Below are positions 8,882 to 17,467 of a DNA stretch of 64,000 nucleotides, piece by piece. Position numbers and translations under genes: made by a program. The number at the start of each line of letters is the position of its first letter. The first letter of the stretch is position 1. The stretch spans positions 1-64,000 of IMG/VR virus record IMGVR_UViG_3300042860_003408; one strand, 5' to 3'. The notes under the pieces are model-generated. The model was given only the letters and a program-made list of their open reading frames with translations. It was not told where the DNA came from and did not search any database. This DNA comes from a virus.

Positions 8882-8895
8882 TAATTGGCCAATTA
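8882..8895. promoter_or_regulatory. 14-bp perfect palindrome before the major capsid gene
   Basis: TAATTGGCCAATTA is a perfect palindrome with no loop, in the 31-nt gap between scaffold-like and major capsid genes, 15 bp before the capsid ATG. With no loop it is a poor RNA hairpin but a good dimeric-protein site. It may be an operator or part of a dedicated promoter for the most highly expressed gene. Confidence 0.4.
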
Positions 8896-8910
8896 ATTAA
8901 TCAGTTTTAT

Positions 8911-10386
8911 ATGGAAAATTCAATTCTTAATGACTTGGTAATGTATAAAGGAAAATGGTTCTCTGACCTTGTGGATGAGAATATGTTAGCCAATGCATTA
9001 CTTACAAAACCTCATGAAGTTGCCGGCGTAGTATCCTACGTGTTTGGTGCAATGGATCAGGGGTACAGCTCTGTACTTGACTTCTTAACAGGAGGTATGG
9101 GCAAAAAAATGACTATCGACCAACGCGAATATCGTTGGAAAGTTATGATCGATTCAGACCGTGCTGTAACAATTCGCTCTGCGAAATGGAATGGTGCTGC
9201 AGTAGATTCAAATTCTAAGGCAGGTCTTGGCAACACTCCTATCATGCTATCTGTTGAAGATAAATGGTTTGGTCCAGGTGCTATAATCGAACTTGACGAC
9301 AAAGAATATCAATTACGCGTAGCCGGCACTCCTTATCAGGATGGCAACGAGTGGGTTTACACTTGCTTTATTGCTGACGGTCAAGCCGATTCTTATGTTC
9401 CTTATCAATATTTACAAGCCGGATGTCAAGTATCTCGTCTTGGTTCTGCATACGAAGAGTATTCTGAAGAAGCAGATATCATCAACTACAATACTCATAT
9501 TGAGTTGAAAAACCACTTGACTACTCACCGTTTGTCTTATGACATCACCGGTTCTGCATACAGCACTGTATTAGCAGTTGGTTTGAAAGATCCTAAATCA
9601 GGAAAAACTACTTACTTGTGGTCTGACTTCCAGGAATGGAAAGCCATGCGTGAGTGGAACAAACGTATGGAACGTCAATTAGTATATTCTAAATACAATG
9701 CTAATTCAGATGGTACTACAGACCTTATGGGTACAAACGGACGTCCAGTTTATATTGGCGCCGGATTGTTACAACAGATTGCTCCTGCTAACCGTCGTTA
9801 CTATACTCAGTTGAGCGCAGACTTACTTGAAGACTTCTTATTTGATATGTCTTATAATATGTTGGGTGCTTCTGAACGTAAATTCGTAGCCTTCACTGGC
9901 GAGATGGGTATGCGTGAGTTCGACCGTGTATTGAAAGAAAAAGTTGCAGCTTATACAGTTGTTGACTCTAAATTCATTACAGGCGCTGGACAACAGTTAA
10001 TCCTTGGTGGTCAATTTACCACATACAGAATGACTAATGGTATTGAGCTTACAGTTCGCCATATGCCTTTGTATGACGATATTATCCACAACCGTAAGTT
10101 ACATCCAGTTACTGGTAAACCACTTGAGTCTTATCGTTTCACTTTCTTAGATTTTGGAACCCGTGATGGTGAAGCCAACATCGTAAAAGTTGTACGTAAA
10201 GAACGTGAGTTGTCTATCTGGCATACTGGTGGTTCTGTAACCCCTGGAGCTGGATACGCTAAGTCTATCAGTACTTTACGCTCTAACGCTAAAGACGGAT
10301 ATTCTGTACACTTCTTAGGTGAATGCGGTATCATGGTACGTGACCCACGCGCTTGCGGTGAGTTAATCATGGACATTGCAGAGTAA
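8911..10386 (+). CDS. Major capsid protein (HK97 fold expected)
   Basis: Main shell subunit, assigned from the TerL-portal-scaffold-MCP order, size (491 residues, usual for crAss-like phages) and the absence of enzyme motifs. The sequence is Tyr/Gly-rich and balanced, with an N-terminal helix, a mid-protein block reading ITGSAYSTVLAVGL and a C-terminal RDPRACGELIMDI. Codon use is sharply different from neighbours: arginine is mostly CGT/CGC instead of AGA, and isoleucine is mostly ATT/ATC instead of ATA, as expected for optimised high-level translation. It is preceded by a palindrome and followed by two hairpins, so it may be expressed or processed separately. Confidence 0.9.
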   Translation: MENSILNDLVMYKGKWFSDLVDENMLANALLTKPHEVAGVVSYVFGAMDQGYSSVLDFLTGGMGKKMTIDQREYRWKVMIDSDRAVTIRSAKWNGAAVDSNSKAGLGNTPIMLSVEDKWFGPGAIIELDDKEYQLRVAGTPYQDGNEWVYTCFIADGQADSYVPYQYLQAGCQVSRLGSAYEEYSEEADIINYNTHIELKNHLTTHRLSYDITGSAYSTVLAVGLKDPKSGKTTYLWSDFQEWKAMREWNKRMERQLVYSKYNANSDGTTDLMGTNGRPVYIGAGLLQQIAPANRRYYTQLSADLLEDFLFDMSYNMLGASERKFVAFTGEMGMREFDRVLKEKVAAYTVVDSKFITGAGQQLILGGQFTTYRMTNGIELTVRHMPLYDDIIHNRKLHPVTGKPLESYRFTFLDFGTRDGEANIVKVVRKERELSIWHTGGSVTPGAGYAKSISTLRSNAKDGYSVHFLGECGIMVRDPRACGELIMDIAE

Positions 10387-10398
10387 TAAATAAAATAT

Positions 10399-10447
10399 AT
10401 ATGCGGTGGTTGGTTCTGCCGCATATTACAATATGGCATATTGCCAT
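10399..10447 (+). terminator. Two consecutive hairpins downstream of the major capsid gene
   Basis: First hairpin: ATATGCGG (10399-10406) pairs perfectly with CCGCATAT (10419-10426) around a 12-nt G/T-rich loop. Second hairpin: ATGGC (10433-10437) pairs with GCCAT (10443-10447) around a 5-nt loop and is followed by CTTATG rather than a T-run. Lack of a U-tract makes intrinsic termination weak. They may instead act as 3' stabilisers or processing sites for capsid mRNA. Confidence 0.5.
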
Positions 10448-10481
10448 CTTATGTAAAACTAATCTTATAAATAAAATATAA

Positions 10482-11234
10482 ATGATAGTAACACTTAGAC
10501 ACAAACGCAAAGACCCATGGGCTGGCGTTACAAAATATAAAGGATGCTTTGACTATATTAGTCCACTATTATCTAGATCTGGAAATGCACATACTGGATT
10601 AGAGAAAGAAGACTCTGAAAGACTTGAAGCAGCACTTCACTTAACACCTGGAACATTACTTCCATATAGTAAATATTGGAATACGTTCGCTGTTAAGATA
10701 ACAAATAAAGAATTAGTCCTTAACACTGAAATGCCGTGGGATGAATTGCAATATTTGTTTTTAAAGAATCATAGCAAGGTTGCGAATAGCATTAGCGATT
10801 CAAATCCAGGAGCTACATGGGTTCTTATAAATAAAGAAATTGAAGCTCAAGAAGCTAACAAATCTTCTCGTAGACGAAGAGAGGCTATTAAAGAGTTTGA
10901 TAAAATGTCTATCAATGACATGAGAAAATGTTTACGACTACTTGGTATTAAATCAGATGGATTATCTAATGAACTCATAGAGAATAGAACTTATGACTTC
11001 GTAGAGAAAGAACCTGATAAATTCTTTGCTAAATGGGTAGACAACAAAACAAAAGAAACAGAGTATATAATCGAGGCTGCTATATCTAAAAATATAATCA
11101 GGCGCTCTAGAAATATATACTATTACGGAACGGAAGTTATAGGAAATTCTATGGATGATACCATTGTTCATTTAAATGATAAAAAGAATCAAGACCTAAA
11201 ACTTGCAATTATGAACGATTTAGAAAGTAAATAA
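10482..11234 (+). CDS. Conserved-type virion/head-completion protein, 250 residues
   Basis: This gene follows the capsid gene, a slot usually filled in crAss-like phages by an uncharacterised virion protein. Residues around 140-175 (KEFDKMSINDMRKCLRLLG...LIENRTYDFV) look like a SAP/LEM-like helix-extended-loop-helix. It is preceded by a charged linker with SSRRRREA and followed by AISKNIIRRSRNIYYYGTEVIG, suggesting nucleic-acid or capsid-interior contact. No enzyme motif. The stop overlaps the next start by one base (TAATG), indicating translational coupling with the ring-type protein. Confidence 0.6.
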   Translation: MIVTLRHKRKDPWAGVTKYKGCFDYISPLLSRSGNAHTGLEKEDSERLEAALHLTPGTLLPYSKYWNTFAVKITNKELVLNTEMPWDELQYLFLKNHSKVANSISDSNPGATWVLINKEIEAQEANKSSRRRREAIKEFDKMSINDMRKCLRLLGIKSDGLSNELIENRTYDFVEKEPDKFFAKWVDNKTKETEYIIEAAISKNIIRRSRNIYYYGTEVIGNSMDDTIVHLNDKKNQDLKLAIMNDLESK

Positions 11235-11959
11235 TGACATTATCACAACTGCACTTATATATAAAATTAGAGTTAGATAAGTCTAATGTATCTGGATATC
11301 CATCTTTTCTTCCTGAAGAGATAGATTACTTTATAAACACAGCTATTAAGCGTTTTTATAAAAGGAAATACTCTGGGGTTAGTGCTGTTGGAGGTTCATT
11401 TCAGCAAAATCAACTCAAGAGTGATGACTTCAGAAAGGTTGTCAAGACTGCTGAGATATTAAAAGCATCAATGACTGTATCTGGCAATCAATACATAGCA
11501 GACTATCCGTCTGACTATTGGATTGGAGTTGGAGAATCTGCTTATATAACGTCAACTGATTCAGAATGGCCTAAAACCAGTTTGAATGTAGCAATACCTA
11601 GAAAGGTTGATGTGTTTGAAAGAACCATAGAAAACTTAGATTCTACTCTAAATAATAGTTTATCCGAACACAAATTAAACCATTCATATGCTAGACCAAT
11701 ACGTGTCTACATGAATAGCAAGATATACTTATTTACAGATGGGAATTACTCTATAGATAAGTATGTTATAAATTACATCTCAAGCCCAGTAGAGGTTGAT
11801 TGGCATTCTCAAGTCAATGACAAGAATACTTACCAGCTAATATCTGTTCCAGATCACGCATGGGATGAGATTATTTCAATGGCCACTAAGGCGGCTATAG
11901 AAAATATTGCTGATTCAAGGTATCAAACCTATTCAGCAGAGACCCAAGCAATTGGGTAA
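11234..11959 (+). CDS. Ring/connector (head-tail adaptor) protein, first of the set
   Basis: The N-terminal segment LHLYIKLELDKS...FLPEEIDYFINTAIKRFYKRKYSG is the helical pattern typical of head-completion adaptors: two helices, with an E-I-D-x-F-I-N-x-A-I motif near residue 30. This is followed by a beta-rich middle (about residues 75-190) and a C-terminal helix containing HAWDEIISMATKAAIENIA. 241 residues. Its likely job is to stack under the portal and pass to the other ring proteins encoded at 21-23 kb. The exact ring position is inferred. Confidence 0.65.
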   Translation: MTLSQLHLYIKLELDKSNVSGYPSFLPEEIDYFINTAIKRFYKRKYSGVSAVGGSFQQNQLKSDDFRKVVKTAEILKASMTVSGNQYIADYPSDYWIGVGESAYITSTDSEWPKTSLNVAIPRKVDVFERTIENLDSTLNNSLSEHKLNHSYARPIRVYMNSKIYLFTDGNYSIDKYVINYISSPVEVDWHSQVNDKNTYQLISVPDHAWDEIISMATKAAIENIADSRYQTYSAETQAIG

Positions 11960-11961
11960 AA

Positions 11962-12035
11962 ACTCAGTTTAGTATCGACGAGGAAATCTGAAATAAGAAA
12001 GTAGAAGAACTAAACGATTAATTAATAAACTGAGT
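11962..12035 (+). promoter_or_regulatory. Possible RNA switch (alternative pairings) before the auxiliary capsid gene
   Basis: In a 110-nt gap, ACTCAGTTTA (11962-11971) is a perfect 10-nt complement of TAAACTGAGT (12026-12035). The overlapping GTTTAGT (11967-11973) is also a perfect complement of ACTAAAC (12009-12015). Both pairings use the same 5' arm, so only one can form at a time. The element ends 34 nt before the ATG of the auxiliary capsid gene and could set its expression. Read by eye; no folding was computed. Confidence 0.4.
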
Positions 12036-12069
12036 CGACTAAATATTAATTAAATAAAAAACAAAAATT

Positions 12070-13071
12070 ATGTTACAAAAACCAAATACAGTATTCGTTG
12101 GAAAGAAAGTTAACGCTGCTGGTTCTACATTAGTTGTTGGTGACGTTGTATTGGTAAATGCCGCTACAGGCGCTCCTGTTGCAATCGCAGATGCTGCTGA
12201 CTACGAAAACATCCAATTAGGTTATGTTAAAGCTGTTGGTTCAGCCGATGTAAACGCTACAATCGTAAAAACAGGTATAATCACTAAAAAAGGATTAACA
12301 AGCAAAGTATATACTGCCAATGTTGCAAAAACAGAAGCTAGTTCAGTACTTGACTTTACCGCCGCTTCAATTACAGTTGGACATCGTTATGTTATCCGTA
12401 TTGTATATACAGATCTTTACGAACATCCAGGACAATTTACTCATACTTATGAGCATATCGCAACCTCTACAAACGTAGACACTCTTGCTACTGCATTCGA
12501 GACCATTATAAATGCTCATAAAGGAGCTCGTGTTACCGCATCTTATAGCGCATCTCCAGACCAATTAACATTGACTGCAAAAGTTGTTGATGGCCCAGAA
12601 GCTGGAATCGCTACAAAAGAAGCAATTACTCCTTATTCTCAAGTTCAGATGAAAGTGTTTGTGTATTCTAGTAATCCAGCCGGTGGACTTGGATCTTCTG
12701 CATATACAGCAACTGGAGTTACAGTTGCTACTACAGCTAGCAAGCCTGGCAAAGGAAATGCTTTCGTAGTTAGAGACCGTGAACAAGCTGCTCTTGGATA
12801 CAAAGGAATTACTTTCCGTACAACTTGGCCAATCATCAAACCTGAATTAACAGTAGACCTGTCTAAATCATATGACGAATTGGTTATAGAATATGCTAAG
12901 TCTTATCAATCTCCAGATAATCAATATGTTAAATCAACAGATTTAGCTGCTGAAATCTATGTACAGAACGATGCATCGTCTGGCTCAAAAGCTACAGATT
13001 TAAATGCTGCATTAGAAGTATGGTTGGATTCTGGTATTGATGCTAGAATAACCGCTTTAGAAGAAGCTTAA
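12070..13071 (+). CDS. Auxiliary (decoration) capsid protein
   Basis: 333 residues, rich in Ala/Thr/Val and predicted all-beta apart from a terminal helix. It starts with a compact beta domain (GKKVNAAGSTLVVGDVVLVNAATGAPV). The middle part (about residues 80-210) looks like an inserted Ig-like or jelly-roll domain, and it ends with a coiled-coil-like IDARITALEEA. It shares with the major capsid gene the unusual CGT/GTT/GCT-rich codon choice, so it is probably made in comparable amounts. Its own leader element and a strong terminator (13081) suggest independent expression control. A head-fibre role is the main alternative. Confidence 0.65.
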   Translation: MLQKPNTVFVGKKVNAAGSTLVVGDVVLVNAATGAPVAIADAADYENIQLGYVKAVGSADVNATIVKTGIITKKGLTSKVYTANVAKTEASSVLDFTAASITVGHRYVIRIVYTDLYEHPGQFTHTYEHIATSTNVDTLATAFETIINAHKGARVTASYSASPDQLTLTAKVVDGPEAGIATKEAITPYSQVQMKVFVYSSNPAGGLGSSAYTATGVTVATTASKPGKGNAFVVRDREQAALGYKGITFRTTWPIIKPELTVDLSKSYDELVIEYAKSYQSPDNQYVKSTDLAAEIYVQNDASSGSKATDLNAALEVWLDSGIDARITALEEA

Positions 13072-13080
13072 TATTAAAGG

Positions 13081-13106
13081 ACAGGGCTTCGGCCCTGTTT
13101 CTTTTT
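13081..13106 (+). terminator. Rho-independent terminator with TTCG tetraloop
   Basis: ACAGGGC (13081-13087), loop TTCG, GCCCTGT (13092-13098), then TTCTTTTT. A perfect 7-bp GC-rich stem, an ultrastable tetraloop and a U-tract make this the clearest terminator in the window. It lies 9 nt after the auxiliary capsid stop and divides the capsid unit from the fibre/lysis unit. Confidence 0.92.
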
Positions 13107-13119
13107 AAACACATTAGTT

Positions 13120-13641
13120 ATGGTAATTTTAGAAAACACAAAATACTCATACGAGTCTGGGTTGATATATATCCAGTTAAAAGATACTAATACTGAAATA
13201 TCTGAGAATTTTATAGATAGGGTTGATATGGTTAAGATTAAAAAATCTTATTCTAATTCAGAGGAGACGTATACCGTAACGCCAACAACCTATATCGACA
13301 GCACCAGTAATGACACTCTTCTTATATCAATAGATATAGAAAGCGACATTGCTAAAGACGATGTAGATTATCAAGACTTCGAAGTTAGTGGTATAATAGA
13401 GGTTGATGTTACAATAGACGGAGAAACCTACATATCATATATCTATAATGATAATGAATTTTATTCATACAAATTAGACATCTACAAATCTGAGATGAAT
13501 GATTTGAATACAAAAAGAATGCTTAGATTTTTATTTCTTGAATCTGCCATGCTTAACGCAATAAGTCTTGGTTATATAGAGGATGCTACATTGTTTTATT
13601 TGGAAATGAAAAAGATATATATAACATTTAATCCTAGATAA
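13120..13641 (+). CDS. Uncharacterised structural-type protein, 173 residues
   Basis: Asp/Glu/Ile/Tyr-rich. The first ~120 residues look like a beta-sandwich (alternating hydrophobic strands such as GLIYIQLKDT and EVDVTIDGETYISYIYND). The last 50 form an amphipathic helix pair (NTKRMLRFLFLESAMLNAIS). No enzymatic motif. It is the first gene after the terminator and ends 4 nt before the next gene. Its position between decoration and fibre genes suggests a fibre-attachment or head/tail accessory protein. Confidence 0.6.
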   Translation: MVILENTKYSYESGLIYIQLKDTNTEISENFIDRVDMVKIKKSYSNSEETYTVTPTTYIDSTSNDTLLISIDIESDIAKDDVDYQDFEVSGIIEVDVTIDGETYISYIYNDNEFYSYKLDIYKSEMNDLNTKRMLRFLFLESAMLNAISLGYIEDATLFYLEMKKIYITFNPR

Positions 13642-13645
13642 TAAG

Positions 13646-13960
13646 ATGAAAAATTCAAAAGAAAATACAATCACGATGAGCATTGAGGCATTAGATAATA
13701 TCAAATTCAATTCAAGATATAAGATTTCAGATGCATCAAACATAATACTTCTTATTGACGTATCAAAGGTACTTGACAAAACTAGAGAATATGCTGGATT
13801 ATACAGCGACATAAAACTAGTAGGATTAAGTAAAAATACAAAGCACAATCTAATAAAAAATATAGACATAACGCCAATCAAATACTCAGAAGAAGCAGTA
13901 TTTTACACAGATGAATACAATATCTTATTAACCAGCAATAACAACATTTTACAATTATAA
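13646..13960 (+). CDS. Hypothetical protein, 104 residues, preceding the fibre gene
   Basis: A small basic, Asn/Lys/Ile-rich protein with alternating strands (IILLIDVSKVL, YAGLYSDIKLVG). One base separates its stop from the ATG of the fibre gene, so a fibre adaptor or assembly factor is plausible. No family recognised. Confidence 0.55.
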   Translation: MKNSKENTITMSIEALDNIKFNSRYKISDASNIILLIDVSKVLDKTREYAGLYSDIKLVGLSKNTKHNLIKNIDITPIKYSEEAVFYTDEYNILLTSNNNILQL

Positions 13961-13961
13961 T

Positions 13962-16229
13962 ATGAATTACGTAAAAATACAAGACCTACCAGAAATAACA
14001 TCAACATCGAGTACGACGTATGCACCTGTTATTGATGGAGCTAGCTCAAGAACTAGCAAAATAAAATACAGCAACTTAGTTAAATCTGCCAATAATTTAA
14101 CTACCACTACTGAAGGATACGTGTTAGATGGAAGACAAGGGAAGGTTCTTGACGATAAAATAACAGGCCTATCTACATCACGCGCACCTATAGCAAATCC
14201 AGCCGGAGGAGCAAATAATTATGCCCCGCTAGCTAACCCAACATTTACTGGTAGTGTAACCGTTGATGCTGGAATTGAAACAATAAAAGATTTAACAATA
14301 ATATCTACAAAATCAATATCTTTAGCTGGTCTTATTGGTGGGGTTACTACTGATACTCAATTATTATCTGATGTATCAACTAAAGTTGCAACTACAGAGT
14401 TTGTAAAAAGAAATTTACTTTCACAATATGGTGAAAATATAGCTATAGGTTATAATTCTTTACTTACAAAAAATGATATAACTAATGCAATAGGTGGTAA
14501 TAATTTTGGAAATATAGTATTAGGATATTTAGGTATGTCTAATAATACTACAGGTAAACAAAATATAGCATTAGGTTGGGGAGTTATGAGATATAATGAA
14601 ACAGGTAATGCAAATATAGCTTTAGGTGCCGATGCTTTAGGATTTAGTTATAGAAATACTAATAGTAATGTTGCTATTGGAAATCAAGCTTTAAGACAAC
14701 TATCAGTTAATAGTGAAAGTTCATTATATAATATAGCTATAGGTGAACATGCTGGAAAAATGACAAACGGGGATTCTAATGGTTTAAACCAATCTAATGA
14801 TTCTATTTTTATAGGTAGAGAAACTAAATCAAAATCTGAAAATAGTATTAATGAAATAGTTATAGGTAAAACTGCTATAGGTAAAGGTAATAATACAGTT
14901 GTTTTAGGTAATGATTCGATTATTGAAACACATTTAAAAGGTAAGGTATTTGCTGATAGTTTAAATAGCAAATTAAACGCACCAACTGTATTAAATCATG
15001 TACACACACCTAATTCTACTCCATTTATAGAATGTACAATAACAAATGGAACAGGAACACTTGTCATAAGTGGAGCAGACTCTTTATTTAGAGCTATAAC
15101 CGCAAATAATACAACAGATGATATTTATATTGGAAATAGAGAATTAACATATAATTCCATATCTTATGATGGGACAGATGATGTATATACATTAAATATA
15201 ATAAGTACTTACAATAATACGACTAACAATTCAGATGAATCATTTGTAATACCTACAAACAGTGTAATAACACAAGGTCCGTGGAATCCTATAGAGCGGG
15301 ATGCGCAAGACCCTACTGCGATAAAAGTTATAAATACTAGTAATGCAGATACGTTGAATATAGGAGATACAATTAGAGTAACACAAACATTACCTACATC
15401 TCCTTTTACTGTAACGACTGTAGATTATGCCGTAAACGGTGTTGTTGAAACAGGAGCTATTGGAAGTTTATATAATGTACATACCATAAATGTTGGTAGT
15501 GTAGTTTCTAATATATCAACTGATTACAAAGTTAATTATGATAATAATGTTACTGTAACTATTATAAGAAATACAGCTAATAATTATCCTATTATTAATA
15601 TAGATGGTTACATAGAACAAAACAAAGATAATTCTGTTTATTTTAATTCAAGTTTAAAACCTAATATTAATAATTTTTATTCTTTAGGTAGTAGCTTCAA
15701 TGCTTGGAAAGACGTTTGGGCTATAGATAGTTCTATAAATGCTTCAGATAGTAGAAAGAAAACCATAATATCTGCATTAACACAAGATGAACTTAATGCC
15801 GCTAAGCAATTGTCTAAAGAAATGGGAACATATAAATGGTTATCAGCAATTGCCGAAAAAGGTGATAAAGCTCGTAAACATATAGGTATGACTGTTCAAC
15901 GAGCAATTGAAATTATGACAGCTAATAATCTTGATCCTTTTGATTATGGTTTTATATGTTATGATGAATGGCAAGATGAATTTAAAACTGTAATTGATGT
16001 TCAAGCAGAAGAATATCAAGCTGCTTATTCTGAAGAAATTGGAACAGATGACGAAGGCAATCCCATTGTAATTAATCATCCTGAAGTTCCAGCAGTAGAA
16101 GAAGTATCCCATCAAGAACAAATTACAGTTGCAGGTAATAGTTATTCATTTAGATATACTGAACTTTTAGCTTTTATTGCAGCTGGTATTGAAGCACGTC
16201 TAACAGCATTAGAATTTAATATAAAATAA
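13962..16229 (+). CDS. Tail/head fibre with C-terminal S74 intramolecular chaperone
   Basis: 755-residue trimeric fibre expected to bind the host surface. The N-terminal 90 residues have a fibre linker (GYVLDGRQGKVLDDKI). Residues about 155-330 carry repeated I-A-L/I-G-x-x-A-L motifs (NIALGW, NIALGADALG, NVAIGNQAL), like trimeric-adhesin head repeats. From S595 the SDSRKK signature starts a ~160-residue Peptidase_S74 chaperone that trimerises the fibre and then cuts itself off before the serine. Codon use changes along the gene: the first ~440 nt resemble neighbours, while later parts favour GGT, CAA and CGT. This suggests a module acquired by recombination. The last residues EARLTALEF resemble the auxiliary capsid end. 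Confidence 0.85.
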   Translation: MNYVKIQDLPEITSTSSTTYAPVIDGASSRTSKIKYSNLVKSANNLTTTTEGYVLDGRQGKVLDDKITGLSTSRAPIANPAGGANNYAPLANPTFTGSVTVDAGIETIKDLTIISTKSISLAGLIGGVTTDTQLLSDVSTKVATTEFVKRNLLSQYGENIAIGYNSLLTKNDITNAIGGNNFGNIVLGYLGMSNNTTGKQNIALGWGVMRYNETGNANIALGADALGFSYRNTNSNVAIGNQALRQLSVNSESSLYNIAIGEHAGKMTNGDSNGLNQSNDSIFIGRETKSKSENSINEIVIGKTAIGKGNNTVVLGNDSIIETHLKGKVFADSLNSKLNAPTVLNHVHTPNSTPFIECTITNGTGTLVISGADSLFRAITANNTTDDIYIGNRELTYNSISYDGTDDVYTLNIISTYNNTTNNSDESFVIPTNSVITQGPWNPIERDAQDPTAIKVINTSNADTLNIGDTIRVTQTLPTSPFTVTTVDYAVNGVVETGAIGSLYNVHTINVGSVVSNISTDYKVNYDNNVTVTIIRNTANNYPIINIDGYIEQNKDNSVYFNSSLKPNINNFYSLGSSFNAWKDVWAIDSSINASDSRKKTIISALTQDELNAAKQLSKEMGTYKWLSAIAEKGDKARKHIGMTVQRAIEIMTANNLDPFDYGFICYDEWQDEFKTVIDVQAEEYQAAYSEEIGTDDEGNPIVINHPEVPAVEEVSHQEQITVAGNSYSFRYTELLAFIAAGIEARLTALEFNIK

Positions 16230-16240
16230 TATATATAATA

Positions 16241-16513
16241 ATGCATATGAACAAGGTAGATATAAATGAAATTAGTATCCCACAAATGCTATCTAGTCAA
16301 AACGGAAAAACTAGTGCTACTGCTGTTGCAGGACTATGGCTAGTTCTAGTAGGTTCAATATGCTTCTGCTTTGGAGTGCTTGGATATTTAAAATACGGAA
16401 ACTCTGGAGACGCAATGCTACAAAGCCTAGGGCTGGCTACACTCGGTACATCATTATTAGTCACAAAAAGATTAAAGCCAACAAAAGATACTACAAATAC
16501 TAACATACAATGA
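16241..16513 (+). CDS. Small membrane protein, holin candidate
   Basis: About 88-90 residues with two hydrophobic segments (about 27-50, GLWLVLVGSICFCFGVLGYL; about 60-76, MLQSLGLATLGTSLLV) and a charged tail, the build of a class II-like holin. The ATG at 16247 is an equally possible start. It begins the lysis group and overlaps the next start by 4 nt (ATGA). Function is inferred from the neighbours (spanin-like protein and amidase). Confidence 0.6.
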   Translation: MHMNKVDINEISIPQMLSSQNGKTSATAVAGLWLVLVGSICFCFGVLGYLKYGNSGDAMLQSLGLATLGTSLLVTKRLKPTKDTTNTNIQ

Positions 16514-16842
16514 ACACCATATTAGAATTGATGGAGACTAAAGATTTAATAACACTAGGAGTGTTACTCGTTACATGGCTTGGAGGACTTGCCACTATAT
16601 ATACTAACTTCAACGTAAGAATCGCTGAGATAATAAAAGACGTTCTTGCAATTAGACGCGATATGGAAGATCATAAGATGGTTAATAAGCTAGAGATAAA
16701 GGAGATAAAGGATATGATGCAATCAGACAAGATGGATAATAGAGAAGACCACTTAAGGATACTTGAAACGCTAAACAAGTTATCTTCTTCTATAGCCGAC
16801 CTTAGGGTTGATTTAGCAAAAAATACAAAAACAAAAAAATAA
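16510..16842 (+). CDS. Membrane-anchored coiled-coil protein, holin/lysis accessory
   Basis: One N-terminal transmembrane segment (about residues 14-32, LITLGVLLVTWLGGLATIY) is followed by ~70 residues of charged coiled coil (AIRRDMEDHKMVNKLEIKEIKD and on). This topology is common among phage holin-like or lysis accessory proteins. No catalytic motif. It lies between the small two-segment membrane protein and the spanin-like protein with 4-nt spacing on either side, which supports a shared lysis operon. Confidence 0.55.
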   Translation: MNTILELMETKDLITLGVLLVTWLGGLATIYTNFNVRIAEIIKDVLAIRRDMEDHKMVNKLEIKEIKDMMQSDKMDNREDHLRILETLNKLSSSIADLRVDLAKNTKTKK

Positions 16843-16846
16843 TAGT

Positions 16847-17467
16847 ATGAAAGGCAAATATGTAGCCATACTAACAGGCGCATTGCTATTGATTAGTAGT
16901 GCGCTTTTTGTGTATAATGGCATAATACAGAAGAAGTACGAAGAGGAAAAGATTAATAAAGAGAGGTATAAAAGCAATGCCGTTGCATTCCAGAATGTAG
17001 CCAATGGATACTTTGAAGAGAACAGGGTCCTACGCTTGAATAGAGACGATTTAAGACAGTCTAATAATGAGATGATAAATACTATAGATTCTCTGAAAAA
17101 GTCCCGCAAAACGCCTCCAAACAAGCCTGGTGACGTCTCTACTGGGGTGACTACAGTTATACATGACACCGTTGAGGTTTTGATACCGGTTCCAGTGGAA
17201 ATTAAGGTAGACACTACCCTTGTTTACAACGAATTGACTAGTGTTAGGATAAAAATTGAAAAAAGTTTACTTTCTGGTGAATTATCTGTCAACAATACTC
17301 AGGTTTTAAACGTTTACACTTCCAGGGAGTATGTGAATGTGTATGACAACTGGTGCAAAAGGCTATTAAGACTAGACTACAAGAAGCATGATGTTGAAAG
17401 ATACACTATAGATAATACCAACAAATTAATTAAAGTTACAGACGCAATAGTAATAAAACATGAGTAA
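16847..17467 (+). CDS. Inner-membrane spanin-like (Rz-like) protein
   Basis: 206 residues: N-terminal transmembrane anchor (about 5-24, YVAILTGALLLISSALFVYN), a long coiled coil (about 28-85) and then a beta-rich domain with PVPVEIKVDTTLVYNEL. A signal-anchor followed by a periplasmic coiled coil matches inner-membrane spanins, which link to the outer membrane in the last step of lysis, but the globular C-terminus is larger than in Rz. No outer-membrane partner with a lipobox was found nearby. It overlaps the amidase by 8 nt (ATGAGTAA). Confidence 0.5.
   Translation: MKGKYVAILTGALLLISSALFVYNGIIQKKYEEEKINKERYKSNAVAFQNVANGYFEENRVLRLNRDDLRQSNNEMINTIDSLKKSRKTPPNKPGDVSTGVTTVIHDTVEVLIPVPVEIKVDTTLVYNELTSVRIKIEKSLLSGELSVNNTQVLNVYTSREYVNVYDNWCKRLLRLDYKKHDVERYTIDNTNKLIKVTDAIVIKHE

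Noticed and set aside
11960-12069. Small ribozyme (hammerhead-like) in the leader, prompted by CGAGGAAATCTGA
   Set aside because: The CUGAUGA and GAAA core elements are not in the required order or spacing; only simple alternative pairings are supported.
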